Shown: positions 1-7,308, numbered from the stretch's first letter. The stretch is 12,373 nt of DNA from an uncultured Clostridia bacterium (GCA_946496415.1 CAMMGP010000017.1:1-12373), one strand, 5' to 3'. Numbers and translations are program-made. Notes: generated from the sequence alone by a model not told the origin.

Positions 1-837
1 CAGCGAGGTGAACACGCCGCCCAGCAGCGTGGCGACGCCGGTGCAGGCATTGACCCAGCCCAGGGCCGCCTCGCCCCCGCCGGGGCGGGAGATCGCCATG
101 GCCGGCAGCGCGGCGTTGTACATGGGGGCGATGAGGTTGATGGCGCAAAAAAAGAGAATGAGGTGCAGAACGCCCTTCTCCCTGCGCAGAAAGCGCAGCC
201 CGGCGCGCGCCGCCTGCAGGGGCGTTTCCGCGCTCCCCTGCTCCCGCCGCGCGGGGATGCGCACAAAGCCGGCCAGCGCAACGACGGCCACAAAGCAGGT
301 GCCCAGGTCAAAAAAGATGACCATCTCCAGCCCGGCGAAGGCGTAGAGCATGGAGGCCAGCACCGGCGCGAGCACCGTGGTCAGGGCGTTGCCCAGCGCC
401 TGCATGCCGGCGGCGCGCTGATAGCGCTCGCGGGGCACGAGCAGGCTCACCGTCACGTCGGCGGCGGGCTTTTGCAGCGTATTCATCAGGCCGTTGAGGG
501 CGTTGAGGATGTAGAGATGGGCGATGTGCAGCCGCCCCGCGCGGGCAAGCAGCAGCACGCAAAAGGTGGTCAGCGCCGCGAAGATGTCGCACAAGAGCAT
601 CGTGCGCTTCTTGTCCCAGCGGTCGCACAGCGCGCCGGCGAAGATGCTCATCGCCACATAGGGCGCATAGGAACAGACGGACAAAAGCGCCGTGGTCACG
701 GCGGAACCGGACTGCCGATAGGCCCAGAGGACCAGCGCGAAGCTGGTCATGGCGCTGCCCAGCGCCGAAAATGTCTGCGTTGACCAGAGGATGGCGAAAT
801 CGCGCATCCCGGAAAAATGGTATTTGAACTTGTACAT
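1..837 (-). CDS. MFS drug-efflux-like transporter (3' end off the window)
   Basis: Integral membrane exporter of the major facilitator superfamily, closest in style to the MefA/EntS-like (DHA3) branch; the substrate is not visible. The frame is open for 279 codons from ATG at 837 to the left edge, so the C-terminal third is missing (the family is about 400-430 aa). Residues 68-79 give the MFS loop 2-3 motif A (GALCDRWDKKRT). Hydrophobic segments alternate with short charged loops, and an Arg-rich cytoplasmic stretch near residues 195-220 fits the central loop. The start is supported by AAGGGAG at 848-854, ten bases upstream. The gene has its own promoter (999-1027) and a long leader with a short ORF and competing stems, suggesting induction by a drug acting on the ribosome. 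Fold and family are fairly certain. The drug role is inferred from the leader and the family. Confidence 0.88.
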   Translation of the reverse strand, partial: MYKFKYHFSGMRDFAILWSTQTFSALGSAMTSFALVLWAYRQSGSAVTTALLSVCSYAPYVAMSIFAGALCDRWDKKRTMLLCDIFAALTTFCVLLLARAGRLHIAHLYILNALNGLMNTLQKPAADVTVSLLVPRERYQRAAGMQALGNALTTVLAPVLASMLYAFAGLEMVIFFDLGTCFVAVVALAGFVRIPARREQGSAETPLQAARAGLRFLRREKGVLHLILFFCAINLIAPMYNAALPAMAISRPGGGEAALGWVNACTGVATLLGGVFTSL

Positions 838-992
838 CGAGACTTTGCTCCCTTCTGATTTGAACATCGGAAGTGCAAAGCCCGCCGGACGGTATTCTGC
901 AAAACTGCTCCATGCGTCCCGTCCGGGATCAGACTTTGCACGGAGCAGCGGCAATGCAGAGTTTCACAAAAAACACCTCCCGCAAAAGAATC
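838..992 (-). promoter_or_regulatory. Putative translational attenuator leader of the MFS gene
   Basis: Leader RNA reads from about 992 down to 838. Pairing A: 955-960 and 942-948 (inside the leader ORF) with 896-901 and 905-911 (TCTGCA/TGCAGA, CTGCTCC/GGAGCAG). Pairing B: 934-941 (GTGCAAAG, end of the leader ORF) with 873-880 (CTTTGCAC), enclosing 919-926 with 885-892 (CCGGACGG/CCGTCCGG). A and B cross, so they exclude each other as ordinary secondary structures. Pairing C: 875-880 (CTTTGC) with 843-848 (GCAAAG), which overlaps the MFS ribosome binding site; G-U and G-C pairs at 881-883 with 840-842 extend it. B and C compete for the same arm. No U-run follows any stem, so control at translation is more likely than termination. 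Confidence 0.65.
929..967 (-). CDS. Leader peptide MKLCIAAAPCKV upstream of the MFS gene
   Basis: A 12-codon ORF starting with GTG at 967 and ending with TGA at 929-931. It is preceded by GGAGG at 976-980, with 8 bases to the start, and begins about 25 nt after the predicted transcript start. Codons 3-8 and 9-11 each form one arm of a strong inverted repeat with downstream leader RNA, so a ribosome paused here would change the fold before the MFS gene. Short ORFs placed like this are known in translational attenuators of erm, mef/msr and cat genes. Residues 5-8 (IAAA) sit at the same positions as IAVV in the ErmAL1 peptide, as I recall it. No experimental or database support is available here. 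Confidence 0.7.
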   Translation of the reverse strand: MKLCIAAAPCKV

Positions 993-998
993 GCCCCC

Positions 999-1027
999 AT
1001 TATACCACGCCCGCCGCGCGGCGGCAA
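999..1027 (-). promoter_or_regulatory. Sigma-A-type promoter for leader peptide and MFS gene
   Basis: Reading the minus strand, TTGCCG (1022-1027) is the -35 and TATAAT (999-1004) the -10, with a 17-base spacer. The transcript should start near 991-993, about 11 nt before the leader-peptide ribosome binding site. Confidence 0.8.
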
Positions 1028-1032
1028 GCATG

Positions 1033-1060
1033 AAAAAGCGGCCCCACGCGGGAGCCGCTT
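1033..1060 (-). terminator. Rho-independent terminator after the cupin gene
   Basis: On the minus strand AAGCGGC (1054-1060) pairs with GCCGCTT (1036-1042). Three further C-G pairs close a 4-base loop after a single bulged base, and a run of five T follows (1033-1037). It lies 17 bases past the cupin stop codon and just upstream of the MFS promoter, so it insulates the two units. Confidence 0.85.
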
Positions 1061-1076
1061 CGCTTTTGCTTTTTCC

Positions 1077-1568
1077 CTAAAACTCGATCTCGAACGCCTG
1101 CTCGTCGGTGAGGTCCACCACGGTGCAGTCGTTGGCGTAGGTGCATTCGGGCAGGATGATGAGGGCGCGCAGGCTTTCCACGTTAGCCGGCAGCGGGCAG
1201 AGGTGCCACACGCCGGGCTTCAGTTGCACCATCGTCCCTTTGGGCACGAGGAAGGCATGCGTCTCCTCCGGGGTGGGCACGCCGTTCGTCGCCGGGGCCA
1301 CGTGGAGGACGATGTCGTCGTTGAGGGGGAGGATGATCTCCGAAGTGCGGGTGTGGTACTCCACGGCGCGGACAATCATCCGCTCCGGTTTTTGCACGGC
1401 GATGCCGGAAAAGCCGACGTGGCCGGTATAGGCGTCGCGCAGGCGGTCGGGATAGAAACGGTGAATTTCGCCGGTGAGGGCATATCCCTCCGGCTCAACA
1501 AAGTCATAATACATGCCAAAGGCGTTAAAGGCGTCGCGTGTGAGTTTTTCGACTTTGATTTTGCGCAT
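1077..1568 (-). CDS. Ureidoglycolate-lyase-like cupin protein
   Basis: A 163-aa cytosolic protein with the single beta-barrel pattern of the AllA/ureidoglycolate lyase cupin superfamily. Seen in the sequence: a strand-rich middle with YHTRTSEIILPL (71-82), the stretch HAFLVPKGTMVQLKPGVWH (104-122), in which H72, E77 and H122 are plausible pocket residues, and a C-terminal segment ending in a VVDL motif (150-153), as in AllA. AllA cleaves ureidoglycolate to glyoxylate and urea in purine/allantoin breakdown. No other allantoin gene is nearby, so the substrate here may be a different hydroxy-acid or sugar compound. The start at 1568 is chosen because AGGGAGG lies 7 bases upstream; an upstream ATG at 1700 in the same frame would swallow the promoter and terminator. 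The gene is monocistronic, with its own promoter and terminator. Confidence 0.75.
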   Translation of the reverse strand: MRKIKVEKLTRDAFNAFGMYYDFVEPEGYALTGEIHRFYPDRLRDAYTGHVGFSGIAVQKPERMIVRAVEYHTRTSEIILPLNDDIVLHVAPATNGVPTPEETHAFLVPKGTMVQLKPGVWHLCPLPANVESLRALIILPECTYANDCTVVDLTDEQAFEIEF

Positions 1569-1616
1569 TGCTGACCCTCCCTGTATTTTCCCGGCCAAGC
1601 GGCGGGGCTTGTCTCT

Positions 1617-1645
1617 ATCATAGCACAGCGGCGCGGGAACGTCAA
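1617..1645 (-). promoter_or_regulatory. Sigma-A-type promoter for the cupin gene
   Basis: On the minus strand TTGACG (1640-1645), a 17-base spacer and TATGAT (1617-1622), followed by a leader of about 40 nt before the cupin ribosome binding site. It lies directly downstream of the phoR terminator. Confidence 0.8.
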
Positions 1646-1660
1646 TCGCGGCGCGCAAAG

Positions 1661-1684
1661 AGCCGCCCCCAACCGGGAGCGGCT
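1661..1684 (-). terminator. Probable terminator at the end of the pst-pho operon
   Basis: AGCCGC (1679-1684) pairs with GCGGCT (1661-1666), with inner CCC/GGG pairs around a GGTT loop. The tail on the minus strand is only CTTTG, so the U-run is weak. The left arm is present twice in tandem: the 10-mer AGCCGCTCCC on the minus strand occupies 1675-1684 and 1685-1694. Confidence 0.6.
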
Positions 1685-1709
1685 GGGAGCGGCTTGACAA
1701 ATTGCGGTC

Positions 1710-3368
1710 TTACGCGGGAAAGTCCACGCGGATGCTGGTGCCCTTGCCGACCTTGCTATCCAAGGACACCTTCGCCCCGTGCGCGAGCGCCGCGTGCTTG
1801 ACGATGGAGAGGCCCAGCCCCGTGCCGCCCTCGCTGGAACGGCTGCGGTCGCCGCGGAAGAAGCGCTCGAACACGTGCTCCTGATCGGCGGGGTCGATGC
1901 CCACGCCGGTGTCGGAAACGGTGAGGCTGCGGCTGCCGTCGGCGTTCTCTTCCAGCAGGGCGACGACGGAGCCGTTTTCGCGGTTGTACTTGACGGCGTT
2001 GTCCAAAAGGTTGTAAACCAGTTCGCCCAGCATCGAGGGCGAGCCCTCCATGGCGCACTCGCCGCCCTCCACCTTGATGGATACGCCGCGCTTCTCCGCC
2101 TCCGGCGCGAGGCGCGAAGCGGCCTCCTCGCACAGGCCCTTGAGCGACACGCGGCGGCGGTCGTCGGGCAGGCGGTTTTCATCGAGACGGGAGAGTTTCA
2201 GAATGTCCTCCACCAGTTGAATGAGCCGCGTAGCCTCGGCGTGGATGAGGCCGGCGAACTGGCGCAATTTGTCCTCGCCGGCGACGCCGTTTTGCATGAT
2301 CTCGGCATAGCCGAGGATGGAGGTCAGCGGCGTTTTCAACTCGTGGGAGACGTTGGCGGTGAACTCGCGGCGCGCCTTTTCGGCGAGGAAGCGGTCGGTG
2401 ACGTCGGGAATGAGCATCACCGCGCCGCTGACGCGCCCCTCGTCCTTGACGGGGCTGGCCACGCAGCGGTAGTGGCGGCCGTTCATCTCCATCTCCTGTT
2501 CGGCGTTTTCGCCGCGCAGGGCGGCTTCCATGGCCTCGGAGAGCTGGAAATTGCGGTTGAGCGCCAGCAGATACTTGCCCTCGCAGACGGAGCGGGGCAG
2601 CCCCAGCAGCTTTTCCGCCGCGCGGTTGACGGACAACACCTCGCCGCGCGCATTGAGCAAAACCAGCGCCTCGGCCATGTTGCTGGTGACGGCGGCGAAC
2701 TCGTTGCGCTGCGCCGTGAGCGCGGACACCGTCTCGTCGATGCGCTGGCGCTGGTCGTCCATGCGCTTGAGCAGCGGAGAAAGCTCCTCGTAGACGTCGT
2801 TGTCCAGCGGGTGGTCGAGGTCAAGGGCGTTCACCGGGGCGACGATGCGCTTCGTCGCCTGCCGCGAGGCCAGCGCCGAGATAATGACAGTCACGACAAT
2901 CAGCGCCAGAAACGCCGGGATAAGCTGCAACACCATGCCCAGCACGTTCTTCTGCGTGCCGGAGACGCGCAGCACCGTGCCGTCGTCCAACCGGATGGCG
3001 CGGTAGATGGTCATCTCGCCCAGCGTGTCGGACTGGCGCGTACTGCTGCCCACGCCGCTTGTCAGCGCCTGCTGTATCTCCGGGCGTTCCAAATGGTTCT
3101 CCATCTCGCCGGCCTCGGCGTCGCTGTCAAAAAGCACGCTGCCGTCGGCGGCGATGTGGGTCATGCGGCCGTCCGGGTGGGTGGCGGAGAGCGTGGAAAG
3201 GTCCGCGCCGCCCTCCATGGCCGCGGCGACCATGTTGACCTCGTGGTCGAGCTCTCGCTCTGTTTGCGAGGTAAAGAAAGTGTACAGCGCCGCCATGGAC
3301 AGTATGGCAAAGAGCAGCACCGCCAATACGGCGGTCAGCGCCATGGAGCGCCAGATCTTACTGCGCAT
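1710..3368 (-). CDS. phoR: Phosphate-regulon sensor histidine kinase PhoR
   Basis: A 552-aa membrane kinase that phosphorylates the adjacent response regulator, with signalling from the Pst transporter through PhoU. Order of parts: membrane helix about 9-32, extracytoplasmic region about 35-140, second helix about 143-167, linker helix, a PAS domain about 222-330 (starting FAAVTSNMAEALVLLN), and a HisKA domain with phospho-acceptor His342 in VSHELKTPL. The ATPase domain has the N box NLLDNAVKYN (453-462), DTGVGI (486-491) and GTGLGLSIVKH (515-525), so it looks fully active. The start overlaps the response-regulator gene by 11 bases and has GAGAGGGG seven bases upstream, consistent with coupled translation. 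It is the last gene of the operon. Kinase identity is certain; the PhoR name rests on PAS-HisKA order and pst-phoU context. Confidence 0.93.
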   Translation of the reverse strand: MRSKIWRSMALTAVLAVLLFAILSMAALYTFFTSQTERELDHEVNMVAAAMEGGADLSTLSATHPDGRMTHIAADGSVLFDSDAEAGEMENHLERPEIQQALTSGVGSSTRQSDTLGEMTIYRAIRLDDGTVLRVSGTQKNVLGMVLQLIPAFLALIVVTVIISALASRQATKRIVAPVNALDLDHPLDNDVYEELSPLLKRMDDQRQRIDETVSALTAQRNEFAAVTSNMAEALVLLNARGEVLSVNRAAEKLLGLPRSVCEGKYLLALNRNFQLSEAMEAALRGENAEQEMEMNGRHYRCVASPVKDEGRVSGAVMLIPDVTDRFLAEKARREFTANVSHELKTPLTSILGYAEIMQNGVAGEDKLRQFAGLIHAEATRLIQLVEDILKLSRLDENRLPDDRRRVSLKGLCEEAASRLAPEAEKRGVSIKVEGGECAMEGSPSMLGELVYNLLDNAVKYNRENGSVVALLEENADGSRSLTVSDTGVGIDPADQEHVFERFFRGDRSRSSEGGTGLGLSIVKHAALAHGAKVSLDSKVGKGTSIRVDFPA

Positions 3369-4041
3369 GATTGTTCCCCTCTCCGATCTTGTAGCCGAGG
3401 CCGTAGATGGTCTCGATCTGCGAAGCGCAACGGCCGAGCTTTTTGCGGATGGTCTGCACGTGCATGTCCACCGTGCGCGGCCCGCCCTCGTACTCCGCGC
3501 CCCAGACCTCGTCCAGCAGGCGGTCGCGGTCGAAAGCCTTTTCCGGGTGCTCCATCAGGTAGCGCAAAAGTTCGAACTCGCGGAAGGTGAGCACGACCTC
3601 TTTCCCGTCCGCCTCCACGGTATGCTTCTCGCGGTCGAGGCGGATGCCGCCCAGCGTCAACACGCCCTCGCCGCGCCCGGCGCAGCGGCGGATGACCGCC
3701 TTGACGCGGGCGATCAGTTCCATCATGCCAAAGGGCTTGGTCACGTAGTCGTCCGCGCCGCACTCCAACCCCTCGACCTTGTCGGCCTCCTCGCCCTTGG
3801 CGGTGATCATGATGACGGGGATGGCGCTGAAGCGCGGGTCGCGGCGCAAACGGCCTAAAATGGTCACGCCGTCCTCGCCCGGCAGCATCACGTCCAGCAG
3901 GATCAGTTCCGGGCGCGCTGTTTCCATGGCTTGAAAGAACGACTCGCCCTCCGGAAAGCCCTGCGCCTCAAAGCCGGTCATGTTGAGCGTATAGGTAACG
4001 AGGTTGCGGATGCCCTCATTGTCCTCTACATAGTAGATCAT
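3358..4041 (-). CDS. phoP: Phosphate-regulon response regulator (PhoP/PhoB family)
   Basis: A 227-aa OmpR/PhoB-family transcription factor. The receiver domain (1-118) has acidic residues E6 and D7, phospho-acceptor D50 in LILLDVMLPGEDG, T80 and K102, all in their usual places. The winged-helix domain (about 127-220) contains LTFREFELLRYL (151-162), a recognition helix within RTVDMHVQTIRKKLG (189-203) and the wing YGLGYKIG. When phosphorylated by the neighbouring kinase it should bind direct repeats upstream of pstS. The start is supported by GGAGGAGG close upstream. It begins 40 bases after phoU and overlaps the kinase gene. The family is certain; whether it should be called PhoP or PhoB is a naming choice. 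Confidence 0.93.
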   Translation of the reverse strand: MIYYVEDNEGIRNLVTYTLNMTGFEAQGFPEGESFFQAMETARPELILLDVMLPGEDGVTILGRLRRDPRFSAIPVIMITAKGEEADKVEGLECGADDYVTKPFGMMELIARVKAVIRRCAGRGEGVLTLGGIRLDREKHTVEADGKEVVLTFREFELLRYLMEHPEKAFDRDRLLDEVWGAEYEGGPRTVDMHVQTIRKKLGRCASQIETIYGLGYKIGEGNNHAQ

Positions 4042-4052
4042 TCGTCCTCCTC

Positions 4053-4070
4053 CGGCGGAAAGAGCCGCCG
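4053..4070 (-). other. Hairpin just upstream of the phoP ribosome binding site
   Basis: CGGCGG and CCGCCG form a perfect 6-bp stem with a 6-base loop in the 40-base phoU-phoP gap. On the minus strand the stem ends immediately before GGAGGAGG. There is no U-run, so a terminator is unlikely; a role in processing or ribosome access is possible. Confidence 0.5.
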
Positions 4071-4081
4071 CGCGGGAAGCG

Positions 4082-4726
4082 TCAGTTGTCCTTGTGAACG
4101 CCGGTGATGGCGAACACCACCCATTCGGCGATGTTCACCGCGTGGTCGCCGATGCGCTCCAGATACTTGGAGATCATCAGAAGGTCCAGCGCCAGCACGC
4201 CCGCGCCGGCGTCGCGGCGCAAAAGTTCGATGAGCGCGTCCTTGGCGGCGACGAAGAGGCCGTCCACCTTGTCGTCCATGTCGATGACCCACTCGGCCAG
4301 CGTCAGATCCCGGCGCACGAAGGCGTCGATGGCGCCGCGCACCATCTTCACCGTCTCCGCGCCCATCTCCTGAATCTGGGGCAGTTCGCCCTCGTGGCCG
4401 CCGGTGAGCATGGTGACGATCTCGGCCACGTCCGCGGCCTGATCGCCGATGCGCTCCATGTCCGTGATCATCTTCAGCGCCGCGGAAATCAGGCGCAGAT
4501 CGCGCGCCACGGGCTGCTGCTGCAAAAGGAGTTTCAGGCACAAATTCTCGATCTCGCGTTCCTTCTGATCGATGTCGCGGTCGAGGGCCATGACGGTGCG
4601 GGCTCGCACCGCGTCGCGCGCGCCGAGCGCCTGCGTGCTTTCGACAATGGCGTGCTCGATGAGCGTGCCCATGTCGATCAGTTCCGCGTTGAGGCGGGTG
4701 AGCTGTTCTTCAAAGCGGGTGCGCAT
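4082..4726 (-). CDS. phoU: Phosphate signalling protein PhoU
   Basis: A 214-aa, all-helical cytosolic regulator that conveys the state of the Pst transporter to the PhoR kinase and dampens uptake and Pho-regulon expression when phosphate is ample. Two PhoU repeats are visible, each with the metal-binding signature: one around 45-105, containing the motif MITDMERIGDQAADVAE, and one in the C-terminal third with YLERIGDHAVNIAEW. The length is typical of the family (about 215-235 aa). Its ATG directly follows the pstB stop codon (no gap), with AGGGAGG lying inside the 3' end of pstB, so translation is likely coupled. The call is secure. Confidence 0.97.
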   Translation of the reverse strand: MRTRFEEQLTRLNAELIDMGTLIEHAIVESTQALGARDAVRARTVMALDRDIDQKEREIENLCLKLLLQQQPVARDLRLISAALKMITDMERIGDQAADVAEIVTMLTGGHEGELPQIQEMGAETVKMVRGAIDAFVRRDLTLAEWVIDMDDKVDGLFVAAKDALIELLRRDAGAGVLALDLLMISKYLERIGDHAVNIAEWVVFAITGVHKDN

Positions 4727-5476
4727 TTATCCGAACCTCCCTGTGATGTAATCCTCGGTGCGCTTGTCGCGCGGCGTGGAGAAGAGCGTCTGCGTGTCGC
4801 CGACCTCCACGGCCTCGCCCAGAAGGAAGAACGCCGTGCGGTCGGAAATGCGCACCGCCTGCTGCATGTTGTGGGTGACGATGACGATGGTGTACTTGTC
4901 CTTGAGTTCCAGCGCCAGTTCCTCGATCTTCGAGGTGGAGATGGGGTCAAGGGCAGAAGTCGGCTCGTCCATCAGAAGCACTTCCGGCTCCACCGCCAGC
5001 GCGCGGGCGATGCACAAACGCTGCTGCTGGCCGCCGGAAAGGCCGAGGGCGCTCTTTTTCAGGCGATCCTTGACCTCGTCCCAGATGGCCGCGCCGCGCA
5101 GGGACTTTTCCACAATGTCGTTGAGGCGCGCGCGGGCGTGGATGCCGTGCGTGCGCGGGCCGAAGGCGATGTTGTCGTACACGCTCATCGGGAAGGGGTT
5201 GGGCTTCTGAAAGACCATGCCCACGCGCTTGCGCAGGAGGTTGACGTCCATGCCCCCATATATTTCTTCGCCGTCGAGCTTGATAGACCCTTCTATTTTG
5301 ATGCCCTCAATGAGATCATTCATGCGGTTGAGCGTTTTGAGCAGCGTACTTTTGCCGCAGCCCGAGGGGCCGATGAGAGCGGTGATGGCGTTGGGCTCCA
5401 CGCCGAGGGAGACGTCCTTGAGGGCGTGGAAGGAACCGTAGTGCAAATTGAGGTTTTTTATATCGAACTTCAGCAT
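4727..5476 (-). CDS. pstB: Phosphate ABC transporter ATP-binding protein PstB
   Basis: The 249-aa ATPase that powers high-affinity phosphate import at the inner face of the PstC-PstA channel. All nucleotide-binding parts are intact: Walker [10 protein letters not shown] (36-44), Q-loop Q90, signature LSGGQQQR (146-153), Walker B LLMDEP (167-172) and switch His202 in VTHNM. The motif [12 protein letters not shown] (91-102) and length near 250 aa are characteristic of PstB rather than of other importers. The start is one base past the pstA stop (TGA-C-ATG), with an AGAGGAGAGG ribosome binding site inside pstA. It is followed without gap by phoU. Confidence 0.98.
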   Translation of the reverse strand: MLKFDIKNLNLHYGSFHALKDVSLGVEPNAITALIGPSGCGKSTLLKTLNRMNDLIEGIKIEGSIKLDGEEIYGGMDVNLLRKRVGMVFQKPNPFPMSVYDNIAFGPRTHGIHARARLNDIVEKSLRGAAIWDEVKDRLKKSALGLSGGQQQRLCIARALAVEPEVLLMDEPTSALDPISTSKIEELALELKDKYTIVIVTHNMQQAVRISDRTAFFLLGEAVEVGDTQTLFSTPRDKRTEDYITGRFG

Positions 5477-5477
5477 G

Positions 5478-6332
5478 TCAGCCTCTCCTCTTTACAATGC
5501 TCTTGGCCACGGCCGCCGACAGGGCGTTGATGCCGACCACCACGATCAGCAGCACCGCCGCCGTGGCGTAAGCCTGATCGATGTGCAACCCCTCGCTGGA
5601 GAGCACATACATGTGTACCGACAGCGTGCGCACCGGGGAAAACAGGCTGTCCGCGGTCTGGGCGTAGGTGCCGGCGGTGTAGATGAGCGCCGCCGTCTCG
5701 CCAACGATGCGGCCAATGGCGAGTATGACGCCCGCCAGGATACCGGGGATGGCCGTGGGCAGTACGATGCGGAAAATGGTGCGCAGCCGGCCCGCGCCGA
5801 GGGCGAAGCTGCCCTCGCGGTAGCCGTCCGGCACGGAAAGCACGGCTTCCTCCGTGGTGCGCATGATCAGCGGCAGGATCATGATCGCCAGCGTCATCGC
5901 GCCCGCCAGCAGCGAGTAGCCCCACTGCAGCTGCACGAGGAAAAACAGGTAGCCGAACAGGCCGTAGACGATGGAGGGGATGCCCTGCAACGTCTCCGTG
6001 GTCAGGCGCACCACCTTGACCAGCTTGTTGCCGCGCCGGGCGTATTCGGTCAGGTAAATGGCCGAGAAGATGCCCAGCGGCACCGCCACCACCAGCGACA
6101 GAAGCGTCATGTAGATGGTGTTGAAGATGGCCGGCAGCATCGAGCAGTTGTCCGAAGTGTACTTGAGCTGGAAGAGATCCAGCGAGAGGTTGGGCACGCC
6201 TTTTATCAGTATATAGCCGACCAGCGCCACAAACACCCCCACGGTGATAAGGGCCGCCAGCCAGACGATAACGCGCAGAAAGACGGAGAGCGGATCGCGG
6301 CGCCTGCGGGCGCGGAGCGTTTTTTCACTCAT
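5478..6332 (-). CDS. pstA: Phosphate ABC transporter permease PstA
   Basis: A 284-aa membrane protein forming half of the phosphate channel with PstC. It has a basic N-terminus (RARRRR, 7-12), a first membrane helix about 17-44, then a five-helix core. The cytoplasmic EAA loop that docks on PstB is clear at 173-204 (EGSFALGAG...GILAGV), as is the family segment [15 protein letters not shown] (114-128). Its ATG overlaps the pstC stop as ATGA, a classic sign of coupled translation. The length is typical. Confidence 0.97.
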   Translation of the reverse strand: MSEKTLRARRRRDPLSVFLRVIVWLAALITVGVFVALVGYILIKGVPNLSLDLFQLKYTSDNCSMLPAIFNTIYMTLLSLVVAVPLGIFSAIYLTEYARRGNKLVKVVRLTTETLQGIPSIVYGLFGYLFFLVQLQWGYSLLAGAMTLAIMILPLIMRTTEEAVLSVPDGYREGSFALGAGRLRTIFRIVLPTAIPGILAGVILAIGRIVGETAALIYTAGTYAQTADSLFSPVRTLSVHMYVLSSEGLHIDQAYATAAVLLIVVVGINALSAAVAKSIVKRRG

Positions 6333-7231
6333 TTTTCCGACCTCCTCTTCATCATCGAGAACGAGAAGTTGATGATGAGGATGAACACGAACAGCACCGC
6401 CGCGGTGGCAATGAGCGCGTCGCGGTGCATGCCGGAGGCGTAGCCCATCTCCATGACGATGTTGGTCGTCAGCGTGCGCACGCCTTCGAGGATGCCCTTG
6501 GGCATGCGCGGCTGGTTGCCCGCGACCATGATGACGGCCATCGTTTCGCCGATGGCGCGGCCCACGCCGAGGATGACGCCGGCCATGACGCCGGACTTGG
6601 CCGCCGGGAAGACCACGAAGAACACGCTGCGCTCGTGGCTGGCGCCGAGGGCCAGACTGCCCTCATAGTAGGATTCCGGCACGGCGCGGATGGAGGAAAG
6701 CGCCACGCCGATGATGGTGGGCAAGATCATCATGCCCAGCAAAAGCGAAGCCGTGAGCATGGAGTTGCCGTTGCCGCCCAGATGCTCGCGCACCATCGGC
6801 ACCATCACTGTAAGGCCGAAGAAGCCGTAGACCACGCTGGGGATGCCCGCCAGCAGGTTGACCGCCGCCGTCAGCGGCCGCAAAATGCGCTTGGGGCAAA
6901 AGCGGGCCATGAAGATGGAGGTAAGCAGCGCGATCGGCACGCCCACGACCAGCGCGCCGGCGGTGACGTAGATGGAGCCGAGGATCATCGGCAAAATGCC
7001 GTAGATGTCGTTGCCGGGCCGCCAGGTGGTGCCGCTGAGGAAGTTAAGCAGGCCGATCTCGCGCAAAGTCGGTATGGCGTTGCCAAAGAGGAACACGCAG
7101 ATCAGGATGACGCAGATGATCGACACGCAGGCCGCCACGGCAAACACGCCGTGCATCAGCCCCTCGCGCCGCCGGGCAAGAAAGCCCTTGAGGCCGCCGG
7201 TGGCGTCCGTTTCATGGGTGTTTTTGCTCAT
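6329..7231 (-). CDS. pstC: Phosphate ABC transporter permease PstC
   Basis: A 300-aa membrane partner of PstA in the phosphate channel. First helix about 28-52, periplasmic-type loop with FLSGTTWRPGND (64-75), then the core helices. The motif LAGIPSVVYGFFGL (127-140) and the EAA loop EGSLALGAS...GVMAGV (190-219) match PstC. Two ATGs six bases apart are in frame (7235-7237 and 7229-7231). The second is chosen because AAGGAG at 7239-7244 lies 7 bases from it but only 1 base from the first. It follows pstS after a 77-base gap that contains a very stable hairpin. Confidence 0.96.
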   Translation of the reverse strand: MSKNTHETDATGGLKGFLARRREGLMHGVFAVAACVSIICVILICVFLFGNAIPTLREIGLLNFLSGTTWRPGNDIYGILPMILGSIYVTAGALVVGVPIALLTSIFMARFCPKRILRPLTAAVNLLAGIPSVVYGFFGLTVMVPMVREHLGGNGNSMLTASLLLGMMILPTIIGVALSSIRAVPESYYEGSLALGASHERSVFFVVFPAAKSGVMAGVILGVGRAIGETMAVIMVAGNQPRMPKGILEGVRTLTTNIVMEMGYASGMHRDALIATAAVLFVFILIINFSFSMMKRRSEK

Positions 7232-7238
7232 ATACATG

Positions 7239-7244
7239 CTCCTT
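7239..7244 (-). promoter_or_regulatory. pstC ribosome binding site AAGGAG
   Basis: AAGGAG lies 7 bases before the ATG at 7231 and 1 base before the ATG at 7237, which decides the start. It directly abuts the 11-bp hairpin at 7245-7270. Confidence 0.8.
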
Positions 7245-7270
7245 GCGCGGGGCGGAAAGCCGCCCCGCGC
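7245..7270 (-). other. Stable hairpin between pstS and pstC
   Basis: GCGCGGGGCGG and CCGCCCCGCGC form a perfect 11-bp, nearly all-GC stem with a 4-base loop. It lies about 38 bases past the pstS stop codon and touches the pstC ribosome binding site. No U-run follows on either strand. Such intercistronic stems often protect the upstream message from 3' decay or slow readthrough, so that the binding protein is made in excess over the permeases. That role is inferred. Confidence 0.75.
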
Positions 7271-7308
7271 TTTGATGAGTACCTATTGCCCTGTCAGAGT
7301 GGGGCAGC

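Noticed and set aside
308..913. A 201-codon minus-strand frame starting inside the MFS leader
   Set aside because: It runs out of frame through the MFS gene, is Arg/Ala-rich, and its first 25 codons are the stem-forming leader. The MFS frame has clear family motifs.
838..965. Intrinsic transcription terminator in the MFS leader
   Set aside because: None of the stems is followed by a run of T on the minus strand.
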